Shown here one piece after another: positions 35,373-44,261 of a stretch of 64,000 nucleotides of DNA. A model generated the notes under the pieces. It was not told the DNA's origin, searched no databases, and was given only the letters and a program-made list of their open reading frames with translations. Each line of letters begins with the position of its first letter. Positions within the stretch are counted from its first letter, which is position 1. The position numbers and the translations under genes were made by a program. The stretch is taken from the NCBI GenBank assembly GCA_007693785.1, contig RECY01000021.1, positions 1 to 64,000 on the forward strand. The letters are read 5' to 3'. Origin of the DNA: Phycisphaerales bacterium. GTDB lineage: Bacteria; Planctomycetota; Phycisphaerae; Phycisphaerales; UBA1924.

Positions 35373-37082
35373 ATGCGACTCGCCCTCTGCCAGCTCAACC
35401 CGACCGTCGGCGACCTTGCCGGGAACACGCGATTGGCGATCGACGCGATCCGCAAGGCGCACGATCAGGGCGCACGCCTGATCGCGCTACCGGAGCTTTC
35501 GATCTGCGGCTACCCGCCGCGGGATCTGCTGCTGATGGAGGGCTTCGTCGGCGCGTGCGAGCGTGCGGCGGACGAGCTGGGGCGCGAGGCTGGTGCGTTC
35601 ACCGACGCGACGATCGTGCTCGGCACGCCGCTGGGCAATCCTGACGGCTCAACGGTCAACGCCTTGATCGCGTTTCGTGCGGGTGATCGCATCGCGACAT
35701 ACCGCAAGCGCCTGCTCCCGACGTACGACGTGTTTGATGAGGACCGGTATTTTGAGCCGGGCGACGAGGCGTGCGTGATCGAGGTGGGGGGCGTGCGGGT
35801 CGGGCTGGCGATCTGCGAGGATTTGTGGCAGGGCGAGGACGCGGGGTTCAAGAGCCGGTATGCGCGGTGCGCCGACCCGGTCGCGGCGCTCGCGTCGGCG
35901 GGGGCGCAGGTGTTGGTCGTGCCCTCGGCCAGCCCGTTCGTGCTGGGCAAGGGGCTGCGCCATCACCGCGTGCTCGCGAGCCGTGCCGAGCGTCACGGCC
36001 TCTGGGTCGCGAGCGTGAATCAGGTCGGCGGGAACGACGACCTGATTTTCGACGGCTATTCGACGGTGCACGCGCCGAACGGGCGTGTCACGGCCGCCGG
36101 CCCGGGCTTCGAGCCCGCGGTCGTGATCGCTGACATCGACCCGCGCGTGCGCACGCCCGAGCGCCCGATCGATGACCCGCGACTCGCGTGCGAGCCGGAG
36201 CGTCTGGCGTTTCACGCGCTGCGGGTCGGCGTGCGCGATTATCTGCGCAAGACGGGCTTTGCCGAGGCCGTGCTCGGGCTCAGCGGCGGGATCGACTCCG
36301 CGGTGACGGGCGCGATCGCGGTCGCCGCCCTCGGCGCGGATCGCGTTGTCGGCGTCGCGATGCCGAGCGTTTACTCCAGCTCGCACTCGATCGAGGACGC
36401 GAACGACCTCGCGGAGCGGCTGGGCATCCCGTGCCCGATCGCGCCGATCGGGGAGCCGCTGGAAGGCTTTCAGCGTGCGCTCGACCCGCTCTTTGCCGAG
36501 CTCGGTCACGGCGCCATCGGCGCGAGCCGGCCCGACGTGGCGGAGGAGAACCTGCAATCCCGCGTTCGCGGCGCGTTGATGATGGCGCTCAGCAACCGGA
36601 CCGGCGCCATCCTGCTCACGACCGGGAACAAGAGCGAGCTGGCGGTGGGCTACTGCACGCTCTACGGCGACATGAACGGCGGGCTGGCGGTGCTGAGCGA
36701 TTGCACGAAGCAGCTTGTTTACGCGCTCGCCCGCTGGATCAACGCGCACCACGCCGAGTGCGGGTTTGCGAGGCCGCCGATCCCGGAGCGCACGATCGAG
36801 AAGCCGCCGAGCGCGGAGCTGGCGCCGGATCAGCTCGACAGCGATTCGCTCCCGGCGTATGAAGAGCTCGACGCGATCGTGGAGCGGCGTATCGAGCGTC
36901 ATCAGTCGGCGGAGACGATCGCGCGCGAGGCCGGCATCGACGCGGCGACCGTCGCGAGGATCGTGCGGTTGATCGACGTGAACGAGTACAAGCGGAAGCA
37001 GACGGCCGTGGGCTTGAAGATCACCAGCGTCGCCTTCGGCCCCGGGCGGCGCATGCCCATCGCGCAACGCTGGCGCGAGTGA
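35373..37082 (+). CDS. nadE: Glutamine-dependent NAD+ synthetase
   Basis: NadE amidates nicotinate adenine dinucleotide with ATP and glutamine-derived ammonia. The 569-residue two-domain form has a nitrilase-type glutaminase (Glu in ALPELSICGY, Lys in YRKRLLPTYD, Cys in LAICEDLW) and a synthetase domain with the P-loop LGLSGGIDSAVT and LTTGNKSELAVGYCTLYGDM. ATG at 35373 gives the family beginning MRLALCQLNPTVGDLAGN; a GTG at 35346 overlapping the previous stop would add nine residues. Confidence 0.96.
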   Translation: MRLALCQLNPTVGDLAGNTRLAIDAIRKAHDQGARLIALPELSICGYPPRDLLLMEGFVGACERAADELGREAGAFTDATIVLGTPLGNPDGSTVNALIAFRAGDRIATYRKRLLPTYDVFDEDRYFEPGDEACVIEVGGVRVGLAICEDLWQGEDAGFKSRYARCADPVAALASAGAQVLVVPSASPFVLGKGLRHHRVLASRAERHGLWVASVNQVGGNDDLIFDGYSTVHAPNGRVTAAGPGFEPAVVIADIDPRVRTPERPIDDPRLACEPERLAFHALRVGVRDYLRKTGFAEAVLGLSGGIDSAVTGAIAVAALGADRVVGVAMPSVYSSSHSIEDANDLAERLGIPCPIAPIGEPLEGFQRALDPLFAELGHGAIGASRPDVAEENLQSRVRGALMMALSNRTGAILLTTGNKSELAVGYCTLYGDMNGGLAVLSDCTKQLVYALARWINAHHAECGFARPPIPERTIEKPPSAELAPDQLDSDSLPAYEELDAIVERRIERHQSAETIAREAGIDAATVARIVRLIDVNEYKRKQTAVGLKITSVAFGPGRRMPIAQRWRE

Positions 37083-37087
37083 TCCAA

Positions 37088-37113
37088 GGTGGCACGGGTC
37101 TCCGCCCCGTGTC
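37088..37113 (+). repeat. 26-nt hairpin repeat after nadE
   Basis: The 26-mer starts GGTGGCACGGGT, has the TCC loop and ends CCCCGTGTC. The stem is CACGGG/CCCGTG. It shares lead, length and loop with 22032-22057 and 56587-56612. It lies 5 bp after the nadE stop and may act as its terminator. Confidence 0.75.
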
Positions 37114-37161
37114 TGCCCTCCCCACGCACGGGATGGCCTCGCAAGCCCCTACACTTTTCGC

Positions 37162-37452
37162 GTGGACCCCGACGACCACGTGTGCCTGTGTTTCCGCGTC
37201 AGCCTGCGGAAGATCCGGACGTATCTCCACCGCGAGAACCCGGCGGTGGCGTCGCTGATCAGCGAGTGCCTGTCGGCGGGGACGGGTTGCCAGTGGTGCG
37301 TCCCGTTTTTGAAGCATCTGCACGCGCAGCACCAGCGCGGCGAAGAGCCGGACCTGAAGATCAGCCCGCAGCAATACGCCGACTCGCGCGTGACCTACCG
37401 GCGCACGGGCGAGCGTCCGCCGGGCGACGGGGCGGACGCCGGCTCGGCATGA
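37162..37452 (+). CDS. Bfd-like [2Fe-2S] binding protein
   Basis: A 96-residue protein with the Bfd-type ligand set: VCLCF with Cys 8 and Cys 10, and TGCQWC with Cys 43 and Cys 46, the CxC...CxxC spacing of bacterioferritin-associated ferredoxins. Another Cys at 36 is extra. The C-terminal ~35 residues are polar and not part of the domain. Such proteins pass electrons, for example to release iron from bacterioferritin; no bacterioferritin gene is nearby. GTG at 37162 is used as start. Confidence 0.85.
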   Translation: MDPDDHVCLCFRVSLRKIRTYLHRENPAVASLISECLSAGTGCQWCVPFLKHLHAQHQRGEEPDLKISPQQYADSRVTYRRTGERPPGDGADAGSA

Positions 37453-37476
37453 GACGTTCGCGCTGAGGCGGGTTGG

Positions 37477-38247
37477 TCAGGCGTTTCTGGCCGAATCGAG
37501 CCCGTCGAAGATCTCGATCTTGTATTCGCCCTTGACGATGTCGTCGAGGACGCGTTCGGGCATGGTGAGCGAGAGCCGCGCGGGTTGCTTGAGCTCGATC
37601 TCGCCGCAGAGCTCGTGCCGGCTCTGGCGGTAGGCGAGCGCCCAATCGACCTCGAAGGTGCCGACGGGCTCGCCGCAGCGGCTTCGGAGCTGATCGCCCT
37701 GGCCGCGGATCCATCGGACGGCGGCCGCGAGCTCGAACTCGACCGGCTGCCCTTGCGATTCGGGCGCGACGGCGACGGGCTGGTGGACGACGCCGAACGC
37801 GCCGCCCCCGACGCGGAGCGCGACGTGGATATCCCGCCCCCCGCGGTGGCTGCAGACCGTGCGCTCCGGCGGGCGGAGGTGGATGATCGCCTCGCACTCG
37901 CCGGCGTATCGGTTCTGGTAATAGAGGCTGATCTCGGCGCGCTGTCGCCCGCCCTCCTCGTGCGAGACGCGGATCAGAGGGCGGAAGCAGAGCCCGTCGC
38001 GCTCGAAGTAAGCGCCCGGGGCGACCTGTGCGAGCCGATCGGGCGCCTGATCGCGGATCTTGAACTCGTAGAGCGCGAAGGCGCTGGTCATCAGCAGGAA
38101 CGAGAGGGCGAGCAGGCGCGAGATGCGCCCGGCCTCGCCCGCGAGGTCGATCGCGGGGATCGCGAGCGCCAGCATCCAGGCCCAGAGCGCCCACGCGCCC
38201 GCGAGTGTGAGCGCGAGCACCGCGATAAACCGCCACCGTTCACGCAT
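37477..38247 (-). CDS. Uncharacterised membrane protein with two N-terminal transmembrane segments
   Basis: A 256-residue protein I cannot assign. Two membrane helices lie at about residues 8-32 and 44-60. The rest is a soluble, probably beta-rich domain with five Cys (e.g. ERDGLCFRPLI, ERTVCSHRGGRD, RSRCGEP, HELCGEIEL). ATG at 38247 is chosen; the same frame is open far upstream as antisense to nothing but in an alternate frame of the alpha-CTD gene, which is not coding there. It lies downstream of that gene with a strong hairpin between. Confidence 0.7.
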   Translation of the reverse strand: MRERWRFIAVLALTLAGAWALWAWMLALAIPAIDLAGEAGRISRLLALSFLLMTSAFALYEFKIRDQAPDRLAQVAPGAYFERDGLCFRPLIRVSHEEGGRQRAEISLYYQNRYAGECEAIIHLRPPERTVCSHRGGRDIHVALRVGGGAFGVVHQPVAVAPESQGQPVEFELAAAVRWIRGQGDQLRSRCGEPVGTFEVDWALAYRQSRHELCGEIELKQPARLSLTMPERVLDDIVKGEYKIEIFDGLDSARNA

Positions 38248-38397
38248 CGAGAGCCCCCTTCTCGAAGCCGTTCGCCGAGCACTCGGGCCCGCACAACAAG
38301 ACGCCGCGGGCCAATGCTTTAGCATACTGGTTGGGACGCGGCGCACAAGCGCCTTCCGGCGTATCGGGCGGCGGAGCGCGTGCGCGAGCGTCATAAC

Positions 38398-38432
38398 GAC
38401 CACCGGCCGCCCGAAAGGGGCGGCCGGTGGTC
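38398..38432 (-). terminator. Strong GC hairpin after the alpha-CTD gene
   Basis: GACCACCGGCCGCCC (38398-38412) pairs perfectly over 15 bp with GGGCGGCCGGTGGTC (38418-38432) around GAAAG. It lies ~50 bp past the stop of the TPR/alpha-CTD gene. There is no T-run, so termination by hairpin alone or protection of the RNA end is inferred. Confidence 0.7.
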
Positions 38433-38480
38433 CGTCGTGGCAGGTGACGAGCGCGGGGCGATCGCTCCGGGGCGGATTGC

Positions 38481-39419
38481 TCAGGTGTCCAGCTCGCGGA
38501 GGCCGATGCCCAGCTCGGTCAGCTTCTCCTTGACCTCTTCGAGCGAGGTGGCGCCGAAGTTCTTGACGCCCATGAGCTCGGCCTCGGTGCGGCTGGCGAG
38601 GTCGCCCAGCGTGTGGATGTTGAGAAGCTGGAGCGCCTTGCGGGCGCGCACGCTGAGCTGGAGGTCGCCGACCGGCTTGGCGAGGACGGCCTCCTTGCCC
38701 GTGCCCTTGAGCTGATCCATGATCTGGCGACGGGCCGCCCGGTGCGCGTCCTCCAACCCCTGCCCGAGGCGGAGGTTCTTGCTGGTCAGCATCTGCTTGA
38801 TCTCGATCAGCGAGCTCTCGCCGAAGTTCTTGTAGCTCATCAGCTCCGCCTCGGTGATGCGGAGCAGGTCGCCGAGCGTGCGGATGTTCATCTTCTTCAG
38901 GCACGTGCGGGCGCGGACAGAGAGCTCGAAGTCCGTCACCGGCGTGTCGAACAACGCCTTCTTCTTCAGGACGTCGCGGTCTTCCTGCTCTTCCATGATC
39001 ATCGTGCGGCTCGCCTGCACGTCCTTCATGAACAGGCGGGCGCGGGCGTGGTTGGGCGCGGTCTCGAGCACCTGGCGCAGGCACCGCTCGGCCGCCCCGT
39101 ACTCGCTCCGGTCCTCGTAGAGCACCGCGAGGTTCATCAAGGCGTTCAGGTGGGGCGGGGCCTGCTCGATCACACGCTCGTAGAGCGCGACCGCCTCGTC
39201 CTCCTCGCCCATCAGGTCCAGGCGGTAGGCGAGCTGGAACAGCGCCTCGGCGTGGTGCGGGTCCGTGTTGCAGGCCTTGCGCAGCTCGGCGACGCCGGCG
39301 GGGTTGTCCCCGGCTGCGAAGGCCTCGTTCGCCGCGGCGAGGTGCTTGTTCGCCGCCTCGGTGTCGCGTTGCGAGGTCTCGCTCGCGCCGATCACCATGT
39401 CCATCGGGTCGTTCGACAT
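38481..39419 (-). CDS. TPR protein with two tandem RNA polymerase alpha C-terminal domains
   Basis: A 312-residue protein. Residues about 20-130 form TPR repeats (EAFAAGDNPAGVAELRKAC, AVALYERVIEQAPPHLNALMNLAVLYED). Residues about 159-216 and 249-306 are two copies of the RNA polymerase alpha C-terminal domain: DFELSVRARTCLKKMNIRTL...LMSYKNFGESSLIEIKQML and DLQLSVRARKALQLLNIHTL...LMGVKNFGATSLEEVKEKL. The Arg that contacts UP-element DNA in E. coli alpha (265) is kept in both (169, 258); Asn268 is replaced by Thr or Lys. No alpha N-terminal domain is present. It may act as a transcription factor contacting promoter DNA or activators. The ATG follows an AGGAG box; the 190-bp leader is AT-enriched. 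Confidence 0.9.
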   Translation of the reverse strand: MSNDPMDMVIGASETSQRDTEAANKHLAAANEAFAAGDNPAGVAELRKACNTDPHHAEALFQLAYRLDLMGEEDEAVALYERVIEQAPPHLNALMNLAVLYEDRSEYGAAERCLRQVLETAPNHARARLFMKDVQASRTMIMEEQEDRDVLKKKALFDTPVTDFELSVRARTCLKKMNIRTLGDLLRITEAELMSYKNFGESSLIEIKQMLTSKNLRLGQGLEDAHRAARRQIMDQLKGTGKEAVLAKPVGDLQLSVRARKALQLLNIHTLGDLASRTEAELMGVKNFGATSLEEVKEKLTELGIGLRELDT

Positions 39420-39608
39420 CAACCGCTCCTCGCGTGCGTCGCACACGCCCGCCGACGGGGCCCACCGGGCCCCGGTCCGCGTCGCTCGCCGCACGCTGAA
39501 AAATAAGCCACAGAACCTAACAGTACGCCGAGGTCAAACCCGTGACGACCGTTAATCCCAACGGAATGCGAACAAAAACGGTGTTTCGAGCTGGTTTTTT
39601 GCAGTTTT
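39420..39608. other. AT-enriched leader between MATE and alpha-CTD genes
   Basis: About 190 bp without a gene, with T/A runs and CCGTTAATCCCAACGG near 39550. On the minus strand a TTGACC box occurs near 39535, but no well-spaced -10 element follows, so a promoter for the alpha-CTD gene is only suspected. Confidence 0.4.
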
Positions 39609-41369
39609 TTACGCCTCGCCCGGGAGGTTGCCGCCGGAGATGCCCGGGTCGGGCTGCTTGGGGGTGTGATCATCGTGGACGAGCTTGATGGTCTTCCACT
39701 TGCCGCCGGCGAAGCGGAAGCTGAGCAGCACGCCGAGGACGATGACAAACGCGGAGGCGCCGATCCAGGGGCCCATGGAGCCGAGCTGGGGGGCGAAGAC
39801 GATCAGGGCGTGCCCGAGGACGATGATGCACGTCCAGGAGCAGACGACGGTTGCGACGCCGGGCCAGACGGTGTCGCCCGCGCCGCGGAGGGCGCCGCTG
39901 AGGACAATCGCGATCGCGTCGAAGACCTGGAAGACGGCGGCGGCGATCATGACCGCGGCCCCGATCGAGACCATCCGCGCCGTCTCCTCGGAGCTGAGGC
40001 CCTCGGGGAGGAACAGGCGGACCATGGGCTCGCGGAAGATCACGAACGCGCCGGCGCACAGGCCCATGTAGACCACACCGATCTGGAGCCCGAGCTTGGC
40101 GCGGGCGGCTGCCAGGTCCGGGCGGCCCATGCCCATGCAGCGCCCCACGATCGCCGTCACCCCGATCGACAGACCCACCGCGGGCATGAAGCTCAGGTGC
40201 ATGTAGCGCAGCGCGATCCACCCCGCGGCGTTGTGCGCCACGCCCGCCTCGGTGACCTCCGCCTGGGTGAGCACGCCCGGGCCGCCGGCGGCGTGGACGG
40301 CCGCCGCCTCGCCGCCCGCTTTGAGCATCACCGCCATCAGATAGCCCCAGCAGGCCATCTCGTTGACGAACATCAGACCGCCGGGCCACCCGATCCGCAG
40401 CACGTTCTTGAACGCGCCCCACCCGCACCGCCAGGCCGCCCGCGTCGCGTACTTCGCGTTCATCGGGCCCAGGAAGATCGCGATCGGGATCAGGAACTCG
40501 ACCGCCGTCCCGAGCAGCGTCCCGAGCGCTGCTCCCGCAACGCCCATCGCGGGGATGCCCAGCGCCCCCGCGAAGGAGGCCGTCAGTTCGAAGAACCATC
40601 CGAAGGGCCCAACGCTCATCCCCTCCCCGGGCCCCTCGCCCCCGAAGATCAGCACCGCGTTCGCGAACACGTTCACGACCTGCGCCAGCAGCACCGCGGA
40701 CATCACCACCAGCGGGCGGTGCATCCCGTAGAAATAGTGCGCCACCGCCCGCGCCCCGAGCGTGAAAAACGCCCCGAAAAACAGGATCTGCGCGTAGCGG
40801 CTCTCCAGCTCCAGCAACCGCCCGCCGTGCCCGCCCATCGCGAAGATCGACGGCAAGAACGGGATCAGCGCCAGCATCGGCAGCGTCGTCATGAGCGACA
40901 GATACAGCCCGACCCACGCGTACCGCGCGCCCCGCTCCGGCGTGCCCGCGCCGAGGTGCTGGCTCACGTAGGTGTTGATCACCGTCGTCAGCCCGAGCGT
41001 GAACGAGATGGTCAGCCACATCGCCATCCCGCCGTTGCCCTGGGCCGCCAGGTACACGCCGTCGGCCCCGATGCGCGAGACCATCAGCCCGTCGATGAAC
41101 TGCATCACCGTGTAGCTGGTCATCGTCACGACCGTCGGCAGCGCCACGGTCAGCATCTCGACCGCGGGGTGCTTGTGGGTCGCCAGCGCCGGCGCGTCGG
41201 GCGCGCCCGGGCCCGATGGGGCCGCCGTGCTCGCCGTCGGCATCTCCACCGGCGCGCCGCAGCTCGGGCACGTCCCCGGCGCGAGCGTCCCGCCCAGGTC
41301 CGTCCCGCACGACCGGCACAGCGTCGGCTCCGGCAGCTCCACTCGCACACGATCACTCGCCACACGCAC
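39609..41369 (-). CDS. MATE-family efflux transporter with N-terminal zinc ribbon
   Basis: MATE proteins export drugs or metabolites with Na+ or H+. The 586-residue protein has about 12 membrane segments with family features such as PTVVTMTSYTVMQFIDGLMVSRIG, GIPAMGVAGAALGTLLG and GALRGAGDTVWP. Ahead of the first helix are ~60 extra residues carrying CRSC (Cys 18, 21) and CPSC (Cys 34, 37), a four-cysteine zinc-ribbon pattern, then an Ala/Pro linker. That is unusual for this family. A loop with VHAAGGPGVLTQAEV between helices is also extra. The start assumes the zinc ribbon is part of the gene; a later start would give a normal MATE protein. Confidence 0.87.
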   Translation of the reverse strand: MRVASDRVRVELPEPTLCRSCGTDLGGTLAPGTCPSCGAPVEMPTASTAAPSGPGAPDAPALATHKHPAVEMLTVALPTVVTMTSYTVMQFIDGLMVSRIGADGVYLAAQGNGGMAMWLTISFTLGLTTVINTYVSQHLGAGTPERGARYAWVGLYLSLMTTLPMLALIPFLPSIFAMGGHGGRLLELESRYAQILFFGAFFTLGARAVAHYFYGMHRPLVVMSAVLLAQVVNVFANAVLIFGGEGPGEGMSVGPFGWFFELTASFAGALGIPAMGVAGAALGTLLGTAVEFLIPIAIFLGPMNAKYATRAAWRCGWGAFKNVLRIGWPGGLMFVNEMACWGYLMAVMLKAGGEAAAVHAAGGPGVLTQAEVTEAGVAHNAAGWIALRYMHLSFMPAVGLSIGVTAIVGRCMGMGRPDLAAARAKLGLQIGVVYMGLCAGAFVIFREPMVRLFLPEGLSSEETARMVSIGAAVMIAAAVFQVFDAIAIVLSGALRGAGDTVWPGVATVVCSWTCIIVLGHALIVFAPQLGSMGPWIGASAFVIVLGVLLSFRFAGGKWKTIKLVHDDHTPKQPDPGISGGNLPGEA

Positions 41370-41479
41370 GCTCCACGCGCGGGAGGCACGTCCCGCGCGT
41401 CATCATCCCAGCCCCGCGACGCCGACGACGCGCGACGCCCACCTGTTCACAAACAATTCTTCAGCACCAGCCCGGCGTC

Positions 41480-41998
41480 TCAGCGACCTGTCGAGCCGAA
41501 GCCGCCCGAGCCGCGAACGGTCTCGCCGAGCTCCTCCGCCTCCACGACCACCGCGTGCGCCACCGGCGCGATCACCATCTGCGCCACACGCATCCCGTGC
41601 TCCACCGTGAACGGCTCCGGGCCTAGGTTCATCAGCGCCACCTTCACCTCGCCCCGGTAATCCGCGTCGATCGTCCCCGGCGCGTTCGGCACGGTCACCC
41701 CGAACTTCGTGCTCAGCCCGCTGCGGGGGCGCACCTGCGCCTCATACCCCGGCGGGATCGCGACCGCGATCCCCGTTGGCACCAGCGCGATCCGCCCCGG
41801 AAAGATCTGGATCGTCTCCCCCTCGGGGAGGCACGCCGGCAGGTCGATCCCCGCCGCCAGCTCGGTCTGGTACGCCGGCAGCGACGCCCGATCGCTCAGA
41901 CGCTTCACCAACACCCTCGGCCTCGACACCACGTGCTCGTCCACGAGCCAAGCGTAGACCCGGACGCCCCCGGTCGCCCGCCGGGGTGTCGGCGTCAT
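41480..41998 (-). CDS. dut: Deoxyuridine 5'-triphosphate nucleotidohydrolase
   Basis: dUTPase hydrolyses dUTP to dUMP, keeping uracil out of DNA. All five trimeric dUTPase motifs are seen: [34 protein letters not shown] and [10 protein letters not shown]. An ATG at 41998 gives 172 residues, about 20 more than usual; GTG codons near 41940 would give a more typical length, so the start is uncertain. It lies upstream of the MATE gene on the same strand. Confidence 0.93.
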   Translation of the reverse strand: MTPTPRRATGGVRVYAWLVDEHVVSRPRVLVKRLSDRASLPAYQTELAAGIDLPACLPEGETIQIFPGRIALVPTGIAVAIPPGYEAQVRPRSGLSTKFGVTVPNAPGTIDADYRGEVKVALMNLGPEPFTVEHGMRVAQMVIAPVAHAVVVEAEELGETVRGSGGFGSTGR

Positions 41999-42050
41999 AC
42001 CGGGATTCGGTGCGCTGCATTTGGTGTGTGGGCGGGCGGGCGCGAACGCG

Positions 42051-42419
42051 TCAGGCTTCGTCGCGGAGCAGCTCGAGCAGATCGTCGTGCTGCGTGGTCC
42101 GGAGGTGGGCCCCGGCGCGTTCGAGGGCGGCGACCATCCGCCGGGTGCTCTCGATCGCGTGGTCGATGCCGGTCGAGCCGGGGCACGGCACGGGCTCCCC
42201 GCGGGTGCGGAGGTGGCGACGGCTCGACGCGCGGGCGCGGAGCAGCCCGCGGAGCAGGGCCTCGGCCTTCTCGCGGGCGGCGGCCGTCTCCAGCAGCAGT
42301 TGATCCCCAGCGACCGGCGCGGGCGTGCTGGCGGGCTGCGGCTCGCGCTCGGCACGGAGCGCCGGGCCCGACTTGCTCGAGCGTCGCGTCACCGGGATGG
42401 ACCCGCCGGGTGTCTCCAT
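42051..42419 (-). CDS. Hypothetical small helical protein
   Basis: A 122-residue protein with no recognised family. It is rich in Arg, Ala and Glu and mostly helical, with [20 protein letters not shown] and [16 protein letters not shown] as likely amphipathic helices. It is in line with dut on the minus strand, ending 52 bp upstream of it. Coding status is supported by position and orientation more than by similarity. Confidence 0.5.
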   Translation of the reverse strand: METPGGSIPVTRRSSKSGPALRAEREPQPASTPAPVAGDQLLLETAAAREKAEALLRGLLRARASSRRHLRTRGEPVPCPGSTGIDHAIESTRRMVAALERAGAHLRTTQHDDLLELLRDEA

Positions 42420-42552
42420 GACGCACCGTCATTCGGACGTTCCGGCCCGCGACTGGAGCCGACCACGCACTCCGAAGCCGAGAAGACGCGAGATGATTCC
42501 GAGAACCCCGCACCGACCGTGCGATCGGCCTGAGTCCCGTGGAGGCGTGCGT

Positions 42553-42578
42553 CCGCCCCCCGTCCCACGCGGGGGCGG
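42553..42578 (-). terminator. Hairpin terminator after the CapD-like gene
   Basis: CCGCCCCC and GGGGGCGG form an 8-bp stem about 35 bp past the stop of the minus-strand CapD-like gene. No T-run follows. Confidence 0.55.
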
Positions 42579-42611
42579 GATGACTTCACGCAGCGCTGAC
42601 GGCGGAAGGGT

Positions 42612-44261
42612 TTACGCGGCGGTCGCGGGCTTCGGGCCCCGCGTGGTCGGCTTGGGCTCTTCGCTCGCCGGGGCCGCACCGAGTTCGGGCACCCACCGCG
42701 TCAGCGCCGCGAGCACCTTCGCACGGTCCGTGCTCCGGCGGACCGCCCCCAGGTCGGCGATCATCGATGCCAGGTCGGTCTCTCGCTCGCCGGTGTCCGA
42801 GAGCACGCGGACGCCGGGGTGGCGCGTCCGGCTCAGCGTCTCGGCCTCGTACGCGAGGGCCTCGTGCAGCTTCTCACCCGGGCGCACGCCGGTCAGCGTG
42901 ATGTCGATCCGAGGGCGGTCGCCCGGCTCGCCGATCCAGCCCGCGAGCTCGTTGCTCGCCCCCGCCTCCACGATGCGGGGCGCAAACCCGTGCAGGCGCA
43001 CGAACCGCTCGGCGAGGTCCACGATCCGCACCGGCTCGCCCATGTCCAGGACGAAGACCTCCCCGCGACGGTCGCCGCCCGCCATCGCCCCCGCCTGCAC
43101 CACCAAGGTCGCCGCCTCGTGGATCGTCATGAAATACCGCGTCATCCGCGCGTCGGTCACCGTGATCGGCCCGCCCTCGCTGAGCTGGGCCGACCAGATC
43201 GGCAGCACACTCCCCGCCGAGCCCAGCACGTTCCCGAACCGCACCGCGCAGCGCCGCATCCGCGACGACCCCCGACGCCCGCGCACGTATAGCTCCGCCA
43301 GGCGCTTGGTCGCGCCCATCACCGAGCTCGGACGCACGGCCTTGTCGGTCGAGACCAGCACGAAACGCTCGGCTCCCACCAGCTCCGCTGCGTCCAGCAC
43401 GCTCCGCGTCCCAAACAGGTTGTTCATCACCGCGTGAGCGGGGTGGTCCTCCATCAGCGGCACGTGCTTGTGCGCCGCCGCGTGAAACACCACGTGCGGG
43501 CGCAGACGCTCGAACTGATGAGCCGTCGCGCGCTCGTCCACGACGTCGTGCAGCACGGCCTTTCGGGCCAGTTCCGGGTGCCTGCGGGCGAGCTGGCGGT
43601 CGATCTCGAACAGCGCGTTCTCGCTGCGCTCCATCAGCGCGAGCATCTCGGGCTCAAAGGTCGCGACGATGCGGGCCAGCTCGGAGCCGATCGACCCGCC
43701 CGCGCCGGTGATCAGCACGCGCTTCCCGCGGAGGGCGGCCAGGGCCGCAACCCGGTCGATGCCGTACGGCTCACGCCCGATCAGGGCTGCGAGGTCCAGT
43801 GTCGAGCCCGCCAGCGGTGAGCCGTGCGGCCCCGCGACGCCTCCGACGGGCATCGGCGTGATCCGGTCAGACGTCGTCGTCGTCGCCCCGCGCCCGGCGA
43901 CCAGTTCGCTCACCATCGGCACCACCCGTGCTTCGATCCCGAGGCGGGCCAGCTCGTCACAGACCGCCCGAGAAACCGATCGGGCCTCCGCCGGGAGCGT
44001 GACCAGCGCCGCCGTGAACCCGAGGGCCTCGTGCACCGACGCCAACTCGCCGGAGCGGCCGAGCACCGGGAGCCCGGCGACGGTGTGCTCCCCCCGGTGG
44101 TCTTCCAACAAACAGCCCAGAACGCCGGGCGAGGACGCGAGGGCGTGCATGTGCCCGGCCAATTCCGAGACCGCAGCCGACGTGCCGATGACCACCACCG
44201 CCTCACCGGTGCCCGTTTCCGGGGGTGGATTGGTGCGTCCGGGCGTCTCGGCTTCGGGCAT
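42612..44261 (-). CDS. CapD/PglF-like nucleotide-sugar 4,6-dehydratase, membrane region absent
   Basis: A 549-residue protein. The C-terminal ~350 residues are an extended SDR of the UDP-GlcNAc 4,6-dehydratase type: VLITGAGGSIGSELAR, FHAAAHKHVPLMEDHP, STDKAVRPSSVMGATKR (Met replaces the usual Tyr, as in CapD/PglF), RFGNVLGSAGSV and LTGVRPGEKLHEAL. The N-terminal ~180 residues resemble the CoA-binding-like Rossmann part found in these proteins (VIGTSAAVSELAG, LLEDHRGE), but the four membrane helices normally ahead of it are missing. The product would be a 4-keto-6-deoxy-HexNAc precursor of a surface sugar. ATG at 44261 follows AGGAGG, which fixes the start; upstream in-frame codons are not used. 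Confidence 0.9.
   Translation of the reverse strand: MPEAETPGRTNPPPETGTGEAVVVIGTSAAVSELAGHMHALASSPGVLGCLLEDHRGEHTVAGLPVLGRSGELASVHEALGFTAALVTLPAEARSVSRAVCDELARLGIEARVVPMVSELVAGRGATTTTSDRITPMPVGGVAGPHGSPLAGSTLDLAALIGREPYGIDRVAALAALRGKRVLITGAGGSIGSELARIVATFEPEMLALMERSENALFEIDRQLARRHPELARKAVLHDVVDERATAHQFERLRPHVVFHAAAHKHVPLMEDHPAHAVMNNLFGTRSVLDAAELVGAERFVLVSTDKAVRPSSVMGATKRLAELYVRGRRGSSRMRRCAVRFGNVLGSAGSVLPIWSAQLSEGGPITVTDARMTRYFMTIHEAATLVVQAGAMAGGDRRGEVFVLDMGEPVRIVDLAERFVRLHGFAPRIVEAGASNELAGWIGEPGDRPRIDITLTGVRPGEKLHEALAYEAETLSRTRHPGVRVLSDTGERETDLASMIADLGAVRRSTDRAKVLAALTRWVPELGAAPASEEPKPTTRGPKPATAA

Noticed and set aside
37477-39465. 662-codon minus-strand frame spanning two genes
   Set aside because: Only its last 256 codons look like a protein; the first part is an alternate frame of the well-supported TPR/alphaCTD gene.
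39666-41660. 664-codon plus-strand frame opposite the MATE gene
   Set aside because: His/Arg/Asp-rich antisense translation with no membrane or domain pattern; the MATE protein on the other strand is clear.
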